From the NCBI GenBank assembly GCA_945889645.1, contig CAMDCA010000011.1, positions 1 to 43,298 on the forward strand: a stretch of 43,298 bases of DNA. Direction: 5' to 3'. The notes under the pieces are model-generated. The model was given only the letters and a program-made list of their open reading frames with translations. It had not been told where the DNA came from and searched no databases. The DNA is from Rhizobium sp. Q54. GTDB lineage: Bacteria; Pseudomonadota; Alphaproteobacteria; UBA2966; CAIVPW01. This document shows positions 29,599-38,323 of the stretch, one piece after another. Position numbers and translations under genes: made by a program. Numbering within the stretch: position 1 is the first letter of the stretch; each line of letters starts with the position of its first letter.

Positions 29599-31056
29599 GT
29601 GAGCCTGATCATTATCCGGCCCGCGGCCGAACTCGGCACCAAGTCGAGGCAGACTCGTAGCTACTTCCAGTCGCAGTTGCGGCGCAACGTCGCCTTGGCC
29701 CTGCGCCGCGCCGGGGCCTCGCGCACCCTGGTGCAGGACTTCGGCCGCATCTACCTGGAAACCGACCGTCCGGACGCGGCTTCGCGCGCGTTGCCCCGCG
29801 TGTTCGGGGTCGGCAATTTCTCCGTGGTCGAGGGCGAGTGCGCCCCCGACATGTACGCGATCCTGGCGTCCGGCGTGGCGACCTTCGCCGAGCGCGTGCG
29901 CGGTAGGAAGTTCGCCGTGCGCGCCAAGCGCATCGGGACCGTTGGCATTTCCAGCCAGCAAGTGAACGAACGCCTCGGCGCGCTGCTCCGCGATGCGGGC
30001 GGCATCGTCGACCTCGATCATCCCGAGATCACCGTCGCGGTGGAGATCGCGGCCGATCGCTGCTTGCTGTTCACCGGCCGTGTCGCCGGCGCGCGGGGAC
30101 TGCCGATCGGTGTCGGTGGCGGGGCCATGGCGCTGCTCTCGGGCGGATTCGACTCCGCGGTCGCGGCGTGGCGTTTGATGCGGCGCGGGGTGCGAGTCGA
30201 CTTCGTGTTCTGCAACCTCGCCGGCGGCGCGTACGAGCGCATGGTGCTGCACGTCGCCAAGGCGCTGCAGGACGCGTGGGGGCACGGACATACGGCGCGC
30301 CTGCATGTCATCGACTTTGCGGCGGTGCTGAAGGCGCTGCGGGAAACGACGCCGCAGCAGTTCTGGCAGGTGGTGCTGAAGCGGCAGATGTACCGCGCCG
30401 CGTCCGCGGTGGCCGAAGCGGCGGGAGCCGAAGCCATCATCACGGGCGAATCGGTCGGCCAGGTCTCATCGCAGACTCTCGCCAACCTGTGTGCCATTGA
30501 GCCGGCTGCGACCCGCCCGGTGTTGCGCCCGTTGATCGGCTTCGACAAGCAGGAGATCATCGACGAGGCCGAGCGCATCGGTACCGCGCCGCTGTCGCGC
30601 CGCATCCAAGAATATTGCGCCATCGTGCCGAGCCATCCGGTTACGGCGGCGACGCGCGAGCGCATCGACGCGGCCGAGATCAATCTCGACCCCGCGGTGC
30701 TGGCGGCGGCGGTCGCCGCGCGGCGGCAGATCATCCTCGATTCGCTGCGGCCGGACGACCTGCGCGCGCCGTACCTGTTCACCGAACGCATTCCGCCCGC
30801 GGCGGCGGTCATCGATTGTCAGACAGTCGAGGGCTTCGCACGCTGGCACGTGCCCGGGGCGGTCCACTGGGAGCCGACGGCGCTGCTCGATCGCATGGGC
30901 GAACTCGATTGCAAGCGCACGTACGTCGTGTACTGCCCGCACGGCGTGCAGGCGGCCGGCGTAGTCGAGATGATGCAGCAGTCGGGATTGGACGCTTATG
31001 CGTTCCAGGGCGGCCTAGAAAGCCTGCGTCGCTACCTGGGAGAGGTAGCCGCTTAG
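29599..31056 (+). CDS. thiI: ThiI, tRNA 4-thiouridine sulfurtransferase with rhodanese domain
   Basis: Transfers sulfur to uridine 8 of tRNA and, in rhodanese-bearing forms, supplies sulfur for thiazole synthesis. 485 residues from a GTG at 29599, matching the 482 of the E. coli protein, with AAGGA 8 bases upstream. Domains: ferredoxin-like/THUMP (about 40-150), PP-loop pyrophosphatase with SGGFDS (181-186), partner Cys340 in EYCAIVP, and a C-terminal rhodanese domain with the persulfide Cys446 in YCPHG. An ATG at 29539 in frame gives an unneeded extension. Confidence 0.93.
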   Translation: MSLIIIRPAAELGTKSRQTRSYFQSQLRRNVALALRRAGASRTLVQDFGRIYLETDRPDAASRALPRVFGVGNFSVVEGECAPDMYAILASGVATFAERVRGRKFAVRAKRIGTVGISSQQVNERLGALLRDAGGIVDLDHPEITVAVEIAADRCLLFTGRVAGARGLPIGVGGGAMALLSGGFDSAVAAWRLMRRGVRVDFVFCNLAGGAYERMVLHVAKALQDAWGHGHTARLHVIDFAAVLKALRETTPQQFWQVVLKRQMYRAASAVAEAAGAEAIITGESVGQVSSQTLANLCAIEPAATRPVLRPLIGFDKQEIIDEAERIGTAPLSRRIQEYCAIVPSHPVTAATRERIDAAEINLDPAVLAAAVAARRQIILDSLRPDDLRAPYLFTERIPPAAAVIDCQTVEGFARWHVPGAVHWEPTALLDRMGELDCKRTYVVYCPHGVQAAGVVEMMQQSGLDAYAFQGGLESLRRYLGEVAA

Positions 31057-31143
31057 TCAAGGTCAGACCCACAAAGTCTAGTAGCTCCGGGGCGACCATG
31101 TACTAGTATGTGGGGCAGTCAGGCGCTGTCCCCCGAGGCCTCG

Positions 31144-31617
31144 ATGGTCCGGTTTGTTGTAGTCCTGGTGCTTTGTCTGGCCCTGTTTGGCCGAGGCGAG
31201 CCTGCCTTCGCACAGGCAGCTGGAACGCGCGTCATCGACGGCCACACTCTCGAAATCGCCGGGACGATTGTGCGCCTCTTCGGCATCGAGGCGCCCGAGA
31301 CCGACCAGCTTTGCGCCGTGCCAGAAGGGCGTTGGTCGTGTGGCGAGTTTGCCCGCGCCGCGCTCCAGGATCTGGTGCGCGGCCGCGCCGTGACCTGCAC
31401 GCCGGTGAGCGGCGATCTGTACACCGGGGTTACGGTCGCGCGCTGCGCGGCCGCTGGTCGCGATCTTGGCGTCACCATGGTCGCCGGCGGATGGGCGCTG
31501 GCACTGCAACGCGCGACGCGCGACTACGTTCCGCAAGAAGCACGTGCGCGTGCCGTCGGCGCCGGTCTGTGGCGCGACAACACGACGAGCTTCGGCTACC
31601 GCCCAGAAATTCGTTAG
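31144..31617 (+). CDS. Secreted thermonuclease-like (SNase-fold) protein
   Basis: About 157 residues from ATG 31144: a clean signal peptide (about 1-25, ending AFA) followed by a compact staphylococcal-nuclease fold with RVIDGHTLEIAG, VRLFGIEAPETDQLC (Arg and Glu matching catalytic residues) and DLGVTMVAGGWAL. It would cut nucleic acid in the periplasm or outside. It has no clear own promoter, and the upstream gene thiI ends 87 bases earlier. The longer frame from 31108 is less likely because it would bury the signal peptide. Confidence 0.85.
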   Translation: MVRFVVVLVLCLALFGRGEPAFAQAAGTRVIDGHTLEIAGTIVRLFGIEAPETDQLCAVPEGRWSCGEFARAALQDLVRGRAVTCTPVSGDLYTGVTVARCAAAGRDLGVTMVAGGWALALQRATRDYVPQEARARAVGAGLWRDNTTSFGYRPEIR

Positions 31618-31627
31618 ACCGCGGCGC

Positions 31628-32266
31628 TTAGGCGGCGAGGCGCGCCGACTGCACGAGGCTGATACCTGCCGCGGCCATTTCTGCGCGCGCTGCCGCCGCC
31701 GATCCGTTGAGGTCGATGGCGCGGCAGGCGTCTTCGATTACGGTTGCCGCGAACCCTTCGCGCCGCGCATCGAGCGCCGACCACTTGACGCAGAAGTCGT
31801 ACGCCAGACCGCAGAGGTAGGCGTGACGGAATCCGCGATCACGCAAGTAGCCGGCAAGGCCGGTGCGCGTGGCGTGGTCGTTTTCGAAGAACGCCGAGTA
31901 CGAGTCGATACCCGGCCGGAAGCCTTTGCGGACGACCAACTCGGCGCGGTTCGGATCGAGGTCGGGGTGGAAGGCAGCGCCGGACGTGCCCTGCACGCAG
32001 TGATCGGGCCATAGCACCTGCTCGCCGTATGGCAGGGGGGTGCTCTGGTACGGATCCTTGCCGGCGTGGCTTGAGGCGAACGACGTGTGGTGCGGCGTAT
32101 GCCAATCCTGGGTGAAGACGACGTGCGCGAACTGGCGCGCCAGCCGGTTCACCAACGGCACGACGCGATCGCCGTCCGGCACCGGCAGCGAACCACCTGG
32201 GCAAAAATCATTCTGAACGTCGATCACGAGCAACACGTCCTGCTCGCCCGGCCGCAATGCCTGCAT
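31628..32266 (-). CDS. pncA: Nicotinamidase
   Basis: Deamidates nicotinamide to nicotinate for NAD salvage. 212 residues with the catalytic triad Asp16 (VIDVQNDF), Lys114 (VRKGFRPG) and Cys159 (GLAYDFCV), and metal ligands in QDWHTPHH (Asp54, His56, His60 region). WPDHCVQGT and DSYSAF are family hallmarks. Converges with the nuclease gene, with an 11-base gap. Confidence 0.95.
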   Translation of the reverse strand: MQALRPGEQDVLLVIDVQNDFCPGGSLPVPDGDRVVPLVNRLARQFAHVVFTQDWHTPHHTSFASSHAGKDPYQSTPLPYGEQVLWPDHCVQGTSGAAFHPDLDPNRAELVVRKGFRPGIDSYSAFFENDHATRTGLAGYLRDRGFRHAYLCGLAYDFCVKWSALDARREGFAATVIEDACRAIDLNGSAAAARAEMAAAGISLVQSARLAA

Positions 32267-32573
32267 GCGGCGATGCTAGCGCATCGGCCGCGCCCGCGTC
32301 AGCGGCGGCTTGTCGCGCGAAGGCCACTAGTGGACGGCGCGGCGCGCAACCGAACGCCTTGTGCCTCAGCGCGCGCCTCCTGCAACGGCGCCGCTACATA
32401 CCTCCATCGGCTCTGCGGAGGCTGCCTTCGGCGGCACTATTTACCTTTGTGACATCGACGGCTCACGAACGGCACGGCTGCAGCAGTCTCCGTCGCGGAA
32501 GAATGGAGGCATTACGCGGCGCGCAAGCCGCACCCTCTCGCGCAAGAGGGTCTGGTAACAGGAGTACACGCAC
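32267..32573. other. Gene-free gap between pncA and the KGG-protein gene
   Basis: About 300 bases holding the divergent promoters. A 6-bp hairpin CCCTCT/AGAGGG lies at 32533-32550, close before the KGG ribosome site. I found no convincing sigma-factor promoter or RNA gene by eye. Confidence 0.5.
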
Positions 32574-32843
32574 ATGGCAGCCGACCGAAACCAAGTGGGA
32601 AGCTCGGAACGTACGACTTCAAACCGCGGCTTCGCCTCGATGGACGAAGAGCGGCAGCATGAGATTGCCAGCAAGGGCGGGCAGAGCGTTCCCGGCGAGA
32701 AACGCAGCTTCTCGCAGGATCGCCGCTTGGCGGCCGAGGCCGGCCGGAATTGGTGCCGGCGGAGGGAATTGAACCCCCGACCTACGGTTTACAAAACCGT
32801 TGCTCTACCGCTGAGCTACGCCGGCGACCGGGTGCAAAGATAG
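32574..32843 (+). CDS. KGG-domain (stress-induced, con-10-type) protein with altered C-terminus
   Basis: An 89-codon frame with GGAG at 9 bases before its ATG. Residues about 18-58 carry the KGG pattern (RGFASMDEERQHEIASKGGQSVPG, then RSFSQDRRLAAEAGR), usually found in small hydrophilic stress proteins as repeated KGG units. A second KGG would be expected right after AEAGR. Instead the frame runs on as the antisense of the tRNA-Thr gene, which starts about 6 bases later. The real gene may therefore be cut short, with the last 30 codons being accidental coding. Confidence 0.6.
   Translation: MAADRNQVGSSERTTSNRGFASMDEERQHEIASKGGQSVPGEKRSFSQDRRLAAEAGRNWCRRRELNPRPTVYKTVALPLSYAGDRVQR
32751..32825 (-). 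tRNA. trnT: tRNA-Thr (anticodon TGT)
   Basis: A 75-nt cloverleaf on the minus strand: acceptor GCCGGCG (32825-32819) pairs with CGCCGGC, D arm GCTC-AGCGGTA-GAGC, anticodon stem ACGGT/ACCGT with loop TTTGTAA (anticodon TGT, read by Thr codon ACA), T arm with TTCAATT loop. The 3' CCA is encoded (32753-32751). A TATCTT -10-like box lies just upstream. Confidence 0.95.
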
Positions 32844-32906
32844 TGCAGCCGCGGCGGGGCCGCTACTGGGGCACGCCGGCCTGGGACGCAATCGACGCGG
32901 GACTTC

Positions 32907-33695
32907 TCACATTTCGCGCTGCGGGGCGCTGCTTCTCTCGGCAGAAGCGTAGCCGTAGGGCTTGAACACGGACACTCCGTGCAACCACCGCGCAACCGAA
33001 TCGGGCGCGCGCAGGATTGTCTCCACCGCGATCGTCATCTCGACGGTGAAGGACTGCACCCGCTCGTGCTCGAGCGCGCCGACGATACCGTGGCCGATTG
33101 CTTTGGACACTGTGCGCGGCCATCCGAACGTCACCATCGGTGCGAGGGAACGGCTGTTGCCAGAGGTCAGAACTTCTTCGCACAGCCTGACGTCGTAGGA
33201 CACGTGGGCGCGGCAGACGCGTGGACGCACGTCGTAAATGGAGCAGGCTCCGTCGCGCAGCAGCGGGCAGGGGATGCGCAGATCGTAGCGCATCCATGGT
33301 GGGATGCCATCGACCTTGGGCGCGATCGTCAGGACGGACTCCGACAACCCAGGGTCGGTGGCGACGCGCTGCGCCACCGCGATCGCTTCGATGATGGTGA
33401 CCTCGACGTTGGCGTGACAGCAGAAGGAGCAGCCCTTGGCGCAGGCGATGGACTTCCGCACCGCCGGTCCGGTCGGATCGGTGGCGAGGAACTCGTCGGT
33501 CAGGGTGCCGACCTGGGTGGCGGTGCCGGCGTGAATGGCGACGAGGGCGGCGGCGCGTCCTGCGTCATCGAGGGCGGCCTTGGCGGCCGCCATGCCGGTG
33601 CGGGTGCGGCGATAGACCTCGCCCACCAACGCTTCCAGGCGCGCCATCTGCGCGGGGGTGAATGCGTCCTGCTTGCGGCGCTTGGCTTCGCCCAT
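32907..33695 (-). CDS. YkgJ-family cysteine-cluster protein
   Basis: A 262-residue protein with the YkgJ/Fe-S or zinc cysteine pattern: C85, C89, C92, C93 (CAKGCSFCC), then C143 (PCPLL), C151 (GACSIY), C161 (RPRVCR) and C172. The family may bind iron-sulfur or zinc; the role is not known. The N-terminal helix region is basic (MGEAKRRKQ). Its start lies 36 bases behind the MscS gene on the same strand, so it may end the long operon. Confidence 0.82.
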   Translation of the reverse strand: MGEAKRRKQDAFTPAQMARLEALVGEVYRRTRTGMAAAKAALDDAGRAAALVAIHAGTATQVGTLTDEFLATDPTGPAVRKSIACAKGCSFCCHANVEVTIIEAIAVAQRVATDPGLSESVLTIAPKVDGIPPWMRYDLRIPCPLLRDGACSIYDVRPRVCRAHVSYDVRLCEEVLTSGNSRSLAPMVTFGWPRTVSKAIGHGIVGALEHERVQSFTVEMTIAVETILRAPDSVARWLHGVSVFKPYGYASAERSSAPQREM

Positions 33696-33731
33696 GGTGG
33701 CGATCCTAACGCGTCGGCGCGTGGCTGTCGG

Positions 33732-35951
33732 TCAGGACGTAGGTTCGGCCGCGGGGGACGGCGGAGGCGGCAGGCGAGGCGCCGGCGGCGGCCGCACAGC
33801 GAACGGTAGCTCGATGCCTTCCTGGGAGAAGCGCAGCTTCAAGCGGCGATTGAACTCGCGACGCACGTCCCACTGGCGTTGCGGCCGCGTCTTGATGCGA
33901 GCGCGGACGACGATCGCCGTGTCGGTGATCTCCTCCAGGCCCTGCACCTCGATTGTGCCGATAATGGCGCGGCTGAGAGTCGGGTCGGCTTTCATCTCTT
34001 TGCCGACGTCGAGGATCACCGCGACCACGCGCTCGTAGTCCTGGTCGTAGGCGACGCGCACGTCGATGACGGCATACGAGAAGTCCTTCGTCAGGTTCTC
34101 GATCATCGTCACGCTCGAGAACGGGATCGTGTAGACGGTGCCGTCGGTGTCGCGCATGCGCACCGTGCGGATGGTCATGGCTTCGACCACGCCGGCCTTG
34201 CCGCCGAGGCGCGCGATGTCGCCGACGTGCAGAGAGTCCTCGATGAGGATGAACAGGCCGGTGATGAAGTCCTTCACCAGAGTCTGGGCGCCGAAGCCGA
34301 TGGCGACACCGGCAACACCGGCGCCGGCCAACAGTGGGCCGATGCTGACGCCGAGCTCTGACAGGATGACGAGGCCGGCCATGCCGCTGATCAGGATCAG
34401 CAGGACGTTGCGCATGAGGGGCAGCAACGTGCGGACACGTTGGGACGGGATGTGATCCTCGTCGTCGGTGCGGGCATCCAGATAGACGTGGACGAGCGCG
34501 TTGGAAAGTTCGAGGGCGACCAGCGCGATGCCGAGGATGACCGCGATGTGGACCGCGCGTGCGAGCACGGTGCGGCCGGTCTCTCTGGTGAACCACTCCA
34601 GGATGTCGATGCCCCACACCTGCAGTACCGCCAACGCGGCGACAACCTGAACCAGCACAACGACGCCGCGCTGCGCAACCGGCAAATACAACTCGGCCCG
34701 GGTGGCGACGAAGGGATACTGGCGTCGAATCTCCTCGCTGACACCGAATGCCCTGTGCACGGCGCTGCGCACGAGGCGGACGATGAGCCAGGTGATCGTC
34801 ACGATCATCGCGGTCGCAAGCGTGTTGCGTGCGATTAGGGTGAAGCCGCCCGGGATGCCGAGCATCCAGACGGCCCATGCGGCGGCGACGTAAAGCAGCG
34901 CCAAGATGTGCCATGCGCCGGCGAGCCGCTCGCGCACTACCCGCGCTGCTGCGGGCCGGACGCGATCACCGCCGAGGTAGGCCATCCAGTGCTGTACGGC
35001 CATGCGGTTCTGCAGGATCAGCACCGCGAACAGCAGGGCCAGCAGGAGGCCGATGAGGCGTGCCAAAAAGGCGTAGGCGCCGGGCGGGACTCCAACCAGC
35101 AGCGTGGCCTGGGTCAGGAAGTAGCCGTAGACCGACAGATCGACGAACCGGCGGATCCAGACGTAAAGGTATGCAGCCGCTTCGTTGCGCATCGGCATGG
35201 GTCGCAGGGCAGGCGCCAGCGGCGCCAACAGCGTCTTGGCGATCGCGTTGCAGGCGAGGGCAATGCCGACGGCCGTCAGGAGCGTGGTGATCAGCAGAAG
35301 GCGCGCGTCTGTTGGCGGGCGCAGCACGGCGAGCATGGCGTAGCCGACTGCGACAAAGGCAGCGATCGGCGCGACCAGCAACACCAGATGCGCGACCGCG
35401 AACGGAATGCGCTTCCACCACACGTCAGACGCGCGCCGCTCGAGCATTGCAATCACCGGCCGCCGCAATCGCCGCACGACCCACCACAGGGTGAGCGCCG
35501 GTGCCATCACACCGGCAAGATAGCCGAGCAGCGAAATCCATAGGCTGCGCTGCTGCGGCAGGGACTGGTCGCCGAGCCAACGCAGGATGCCCCGCGGGTT
35601 GCCCATGTAGCCGACGATCTCCGCTATGCGGTCGCCGAGCGAGGAGAGTGCGATCGAGAACACCGCCAGCATGCCGGCACCGGTGTCCGCGCGGCTCGGC
35701 GGAGCCTCTGGAATGGGGGCGGGGGCCGGAATCGCCGCGGGCGTTGAGATGCCGGGCGCAGTGCGGCGTAGTTCCTGGATCAGCCGCGCGCGCGCGGCGT
35801 CGTCCTCCAGGACCCGAATCAGCAGGTCGACGTCGGTGGTGGCCGGTGCCGCCACCGTCGGAGCCGGCGGCGGCGCGGCCGGCTGTGCGACCGCAGCTCC
35901 AGCCGTCAGCAGCGCAAGCAGCGCGGCAAGTGCCGGCGCGGCTGTCCTCAA
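33732..35951 (-). CDS. MscS-type mechanosensitive channel, large form
   Basis: A 739-residue membrane channel that opens under membrane tension. Start is a TTG at 35951 with GGAGGA 6 bases upstream, overlapping the Kef stop (TTGA); it gives a signal peptide (LAALLALLTAGAAVAQ) followed by a Pro/Ala-rich periplasmic part and about ten membrane helices. The pore helix GVAGVAIGFGAQTLVKDFITG and the beta domain IEDSLHVGDIA are the MscS core (about residues 550-590). The C-terminal tail is Pro-rich. The frame open further upstream overlaps kef and is not used. Confidence 0.88.
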   Translation of the reverse strand: MRTAAPALAALLALLTAGAAVAQPAAPPPAPTVAAPATTDVDLLIRVLEDDAARARLIQELRRTAPGISTPAAIPAPAPIPEAPPSRADTGAGMLAVFSIALSSLGDRIAEIVGYMGNPRGILRWLGDQSLPQQRSLWISLLGYLAGVMAPALTLWWVVRRLRRPVIAMLERRASDVWWKRIPFAVAHLVLLVAPIAAFVAVGYAMLAVLRPPTDARLLLITTLLTAVGIALACNAIAKTLLAPLAPALRPMPMRNEAAAYLYVWIRRFVDLSVYGYFLTQATLLVGVPPGAYAFLARLIGLLLALLFAVLILQNRMAVQHWMAYLGGDRVRPAAARVVRERLAGAWHILALLYVAAAWAVWMLGIPGGFTLIARNTLATAMIVTITWLIVRLVRSAVHRAFGVSEEIRRQYPFVATRAELYLPVAQRGVVVLVQVVAALAVLQVWGIDILEWFTRETGRTVLARAVHIAVILGIALVALELSNALVHVYLDARTDDEDHIPSQRVRTLLPLMRNVLLILISGMAGLVILSELGVSIGPLLAGAGVAGVAIGFGAQTLVKDFITGLFILIEDSLHVGDIARLGGKAGVVEAMTIRTVRMRDTDGTVYTIPFSSVTMIENLTKDFSYAVIDVRVAYDQDYERVVAVILDVGKEMKADPTLSRAIIGTIEVQGLEEITDTAIVVRARIKTRPQRQWDVRREFNRRLKLRFSQEGIELPFAVRPPPAPRLPPPPSPAAEPTS

Positions 35952-37348
35952 CGCGGATCCTCCGTGCCGGTTGCCTGCACCGGTGGCAGTGGCAACGGGT
36001 CGTTGGCCGGGGCGGGATGCGGGGCGGGTTCTGAGGCGGCGGCGGGTGCCATCGGCTTTCTGGCGACCAGAGCCCGTACACGGCGCGACGCGGAGTGCAC
36101 GGTGCGACCGAGCATACGCAAGCCACGCCATACGGCGCGGGCTTCATTGCCGTAGAGGCTGTCCAGGCCGAAGCGGGCGCCCTCGCCGGGGCCCCACGCC
36201 ATTGCTTCAAGCCGCCGCGCGGTGAGGAGCCACAGGGGACTCATCACCAGCGACATGGCGATGACGGCGACCAGCAGGCGGTAGTCGTCGGAGCTCATCA
36301 GCCCGGCCGCGACGCCGCCAGCGGCGAGCACAAAGGAGAACTCGCCGATCTGGCCCATCACCGTGCCGGCCAGGAAGGCGCGCGGCCAGGGCTCTCCCAC
36401 CAGGCGCAGGATGGCGATGTTGGTCGCGGTCTTGCCGAGGGTCACGAGCAGGACGAGCAGCACGACGGTGCCGAGGTGGTCCCAGATGAAGCTCAGGTCG
36501 AGCAGCAATCCGACCGAGAGAAAGAACACCATCAGCAGGGCAGACTGAATCGGCCGCGTGGCGGCGACCATCTTGGGCCGCTCGGCGGTGTTGCCGACGA
36601 TCAGGCCGGCCAGGAACGCGCCGTAGGCAGGCGATAGGCCTAGTAGGCCGCTGAGTGTCGCAGCGGTGAAGCAGATCGCCAGGGCGGTGATGGCGGCGAG
36701 CTCTTCGTTCTCCTCCAGGCGGTCGAGGAATTCGATGCGGATGCGGCGGCGGCCGGACAGGGCGATGATCGCCACCGCCAGCAACGTGACCGCGCCGCCG
36801 AGTTTGGCGGCCTCGATCGGTAGGGAGACTGCCTGCTCGCCGAACATGCCGGCGACCAGCAGCATCGGCACCACGGCGAGGTCCTGCGCGATGAGCACGC
36901 CGATGGCGGTGCGGCCGACGTCGGTGCGCAGCTCGCCGATGTCTTCGAGGATCTTGATGGCCACGGCCGTCGACGACAGCGACAGCGCGAATCCGATCAG
37001 CAGGGCGAGCCCGGGCGACCAGCCCAGAAGGCGGCCAGCGCCCCAGGCGAACACGAGGGCGACACCGATCTGCAGCGCGGCGGCGGCCAGCGAGATGTGC
37101 CACACGCGCTTGAAGCTGCGCAGGCTAAGCTCGAGGCCGATGAGGAACAGCAGCATCAGCACGCCGAGTTCGGCGAGGCTCTCGATGGTGGCGCGGTCAG
37201 TGGCGAGGCCGAGGGCCGACGGCCCCAACAGGACGCCGGCCAAAACGTAGCCGACCAGGATCGGCTGGCGCAGGCGGTGCAGTATCAGGCCGCCGAGCGC
37301 GGCGGCACCGGCGATCAGGCCGACTTGGGTGAGATCGAAGCCCGCCAC
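35948..37348 (-). CDS. Kef-type cation/proton antiporter (CPA2 family)
   Basis: A 466-residue membrane antiporter with about 12 helices (residues 5-385), including GLELSLRSFKR and the LSSTAVAIKIL and GQIGEFSFVLA motifs of KefB/KefC. It lacks the C-terminal RCK nucleotide-binding domain of KefB/C and instead ends in a Pro/Ala-rich cytoplasmic tail. A GTG start lies one base after the stop of the small upstream ORF, and its stop overlaps the mscS start, so all three are coupled. The ion (K+ or Na+) is not clear. Confidence 0.9.
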   Translation of the reverse strand: MAGFDLTQVGLIAGAAALGGLILHRLRQPILVGYVLAGVLLGPSALGLATDRATIESLAELGVLMLLFLIGLELSLRSFKRVWHISLAAAALQIGVALVFAWGAGRLLGWSPGLALLIGFALSLSSTAVAIKILEDIGELRTDVGRTAIGVLIAQDLAVVPMLLVAGMFGEQAVSLPIEAAKLGGAVTLLAVAIIALSGRRRIRIEFLDRLEENEELAAITALAICFTAATLSGLLGLSPAYGAFLAGLIVGNTAERPKMVAATRPIQSALLMVFFLSVGLLLDLSFIWDHLGTVVLLVLLVTLGKTATNIAILRLVGEPWPRAFLAGTVMGQIGEFSFVLAAGGVAAGLMSSDDYRLLVAVIAMSLVMSPLWLLTARRLEAMAWGPGEGARFGLDSLYGNEARAVWRGLRMLGRTVHSASRRVRALVARKPMAPAAASEPAPHPAPANDPLPLPPVQATGTEDPR

Positions 37349-37349
37349 G

Positions 37350-37541
37350 CTACGAGGCCTCGCCGACGGCTGGCGGGAGCATGGCGGTAGTGTCGGCGTC
37401 GAGGCGGGGAGTGCCCATCAGGTGAAGCCCGTAAAAGGTGAACGCGGGACCGCACAGGAACAATGTGCACGTTAAGAAGGCGTTGTCGTGGCCACGCTTG
37501 GGGCGGGTCGCGGCCGCGTGCCGCACCTGCCGATCCGGCAT
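37350..37541 (-). CDS. Small basic membrane protein linking Anbu and Kef genes
   Basis: A 63-codon frame. Its ATG overlaps the Anbu stop by one base (TGATG) and its stop is one base before the Kef GTG start, which strongly suggests translation. The N-terminal 20 residues are basic (MPDRQVRHAAATRPKRG), followed by one hydrophobic segment (AFLTCTLFLCGPAFTFYGLHLMG) and a polar tail. No family recognised. Without the junction evidence it would be dismissed as noise. Confidence 0.55.
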   Translation of the reverse strand: MPDRQVRHAAATRPKRGHDNAFLTCTLFLCGPAFTFYGLHLMGTPRLDADTTAMLPPAVGEAS

Positions 37542-38278
37542 CAGCCGAAGTTCCACGGCGGATTGCGGATGTCGGAGAACACGGCGCGCAGGCCGCTGCC
37601 CCAGGCCGTCCGGACTTCGGCGAAGTACGGGTCGGTGTCCGCGAGGGTGGCGTGGGTCGCCACTTTATGCGTGTCGCGCCGGTAGATCAGCAGGTCGATG
37701 GGCGGTCCGACCGAGATGTTGGACCGCAGAGTCGAATCCATCGAGATCAGCGAGCACTTGGCCGCGTCGGCAAGGTTGGTGCCGAAATGGATGACGCGGT
37801 CGAGGATCGGCTTGCCGTACTTGTTCTCGCCGATCTGGAAGAACGGCGTGTCGGGCATCGACTCGATGAAGTTGCCGGCCTTGTAGATCAGGAACAGGCG
37901 CAATGGTCCGCCGTTGACCTGGCCGCCGAGGATCATCGACACCTCGAAGTCCACGCCGCTGGAGCGCATGGCGGCACCATCGACGCGGTCGACTTCGCGA
38001 ATTGCCCCACCGACCAGGCGGGCGGCGTCGGTCATCGATGCGACGTCGCGCATCGTATTGGTCTTGCCGTTGACGGCGAGACCTTCGTTGAGGTGATTGA
38101 GGATCGACTGGCTGATGGCGAGGTTGCCGGCCGTCATCAGCACGATGACGCGCTCGCCTGGCGTTTCCCAGATCGTCATCTTGCGGAACTTGGCGATTTG
38201 ATCGACGCCGGCGTTGGTGAGGGAGTCCGACACCATCACCAAGCCTTGCTGCAGCAGAATACCCATGCAGTAGGTCAT
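37541..38278 (-). CDS. anbu: Anbu, ancestral proteasome-like peptidase subunit
   Basis: A 245-residue Ntn-hydrolase related to HslV and the proteasome beta subunit. The start MTYCMGI puts Thr2 at the N-terminus after Met removal, the family's nucleophile. VMVSDSLTNAGVDQIAKFRKM follows, then the typical GGQVNGGPLRLFLIY strand. It is the last-but-one member of the conserved set ATP-grasp, alpha-E, transglutaminase, Anbu, thought to make and process a small peptide or peptide tag. It starts 45 bases after the transglutaminase, with GGGGGGA upstream. Confidence 0.93.
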   Translation of the reverse strand: MTYCMGILLQQGLVMVSDSLTNAGVDQIAKFRKMTIWETPGERVIVLMTAGNLAISQSILNHLNEGLAVNGKTNTMRDVASMTDAARLVGGAIREVDRVDGAAMRSSGVDFEVSMILGGQVNGGPLRLFLIYKAGNFIESMPDTPFFQIGENKYGKPILDRVIHFGTNLADAAKCSLISMDSTLRSNISVGPPIDLLIYRRDTHKVATHATLADTDPYFAEVRTAWGSGLRAVFSDIRNPPWNFG

Positions 38279-38323
38279 GGCGGCGTCCCCCCGCGGTCCC
38301 GCGACTCGTCCGCTCGAACCGTA

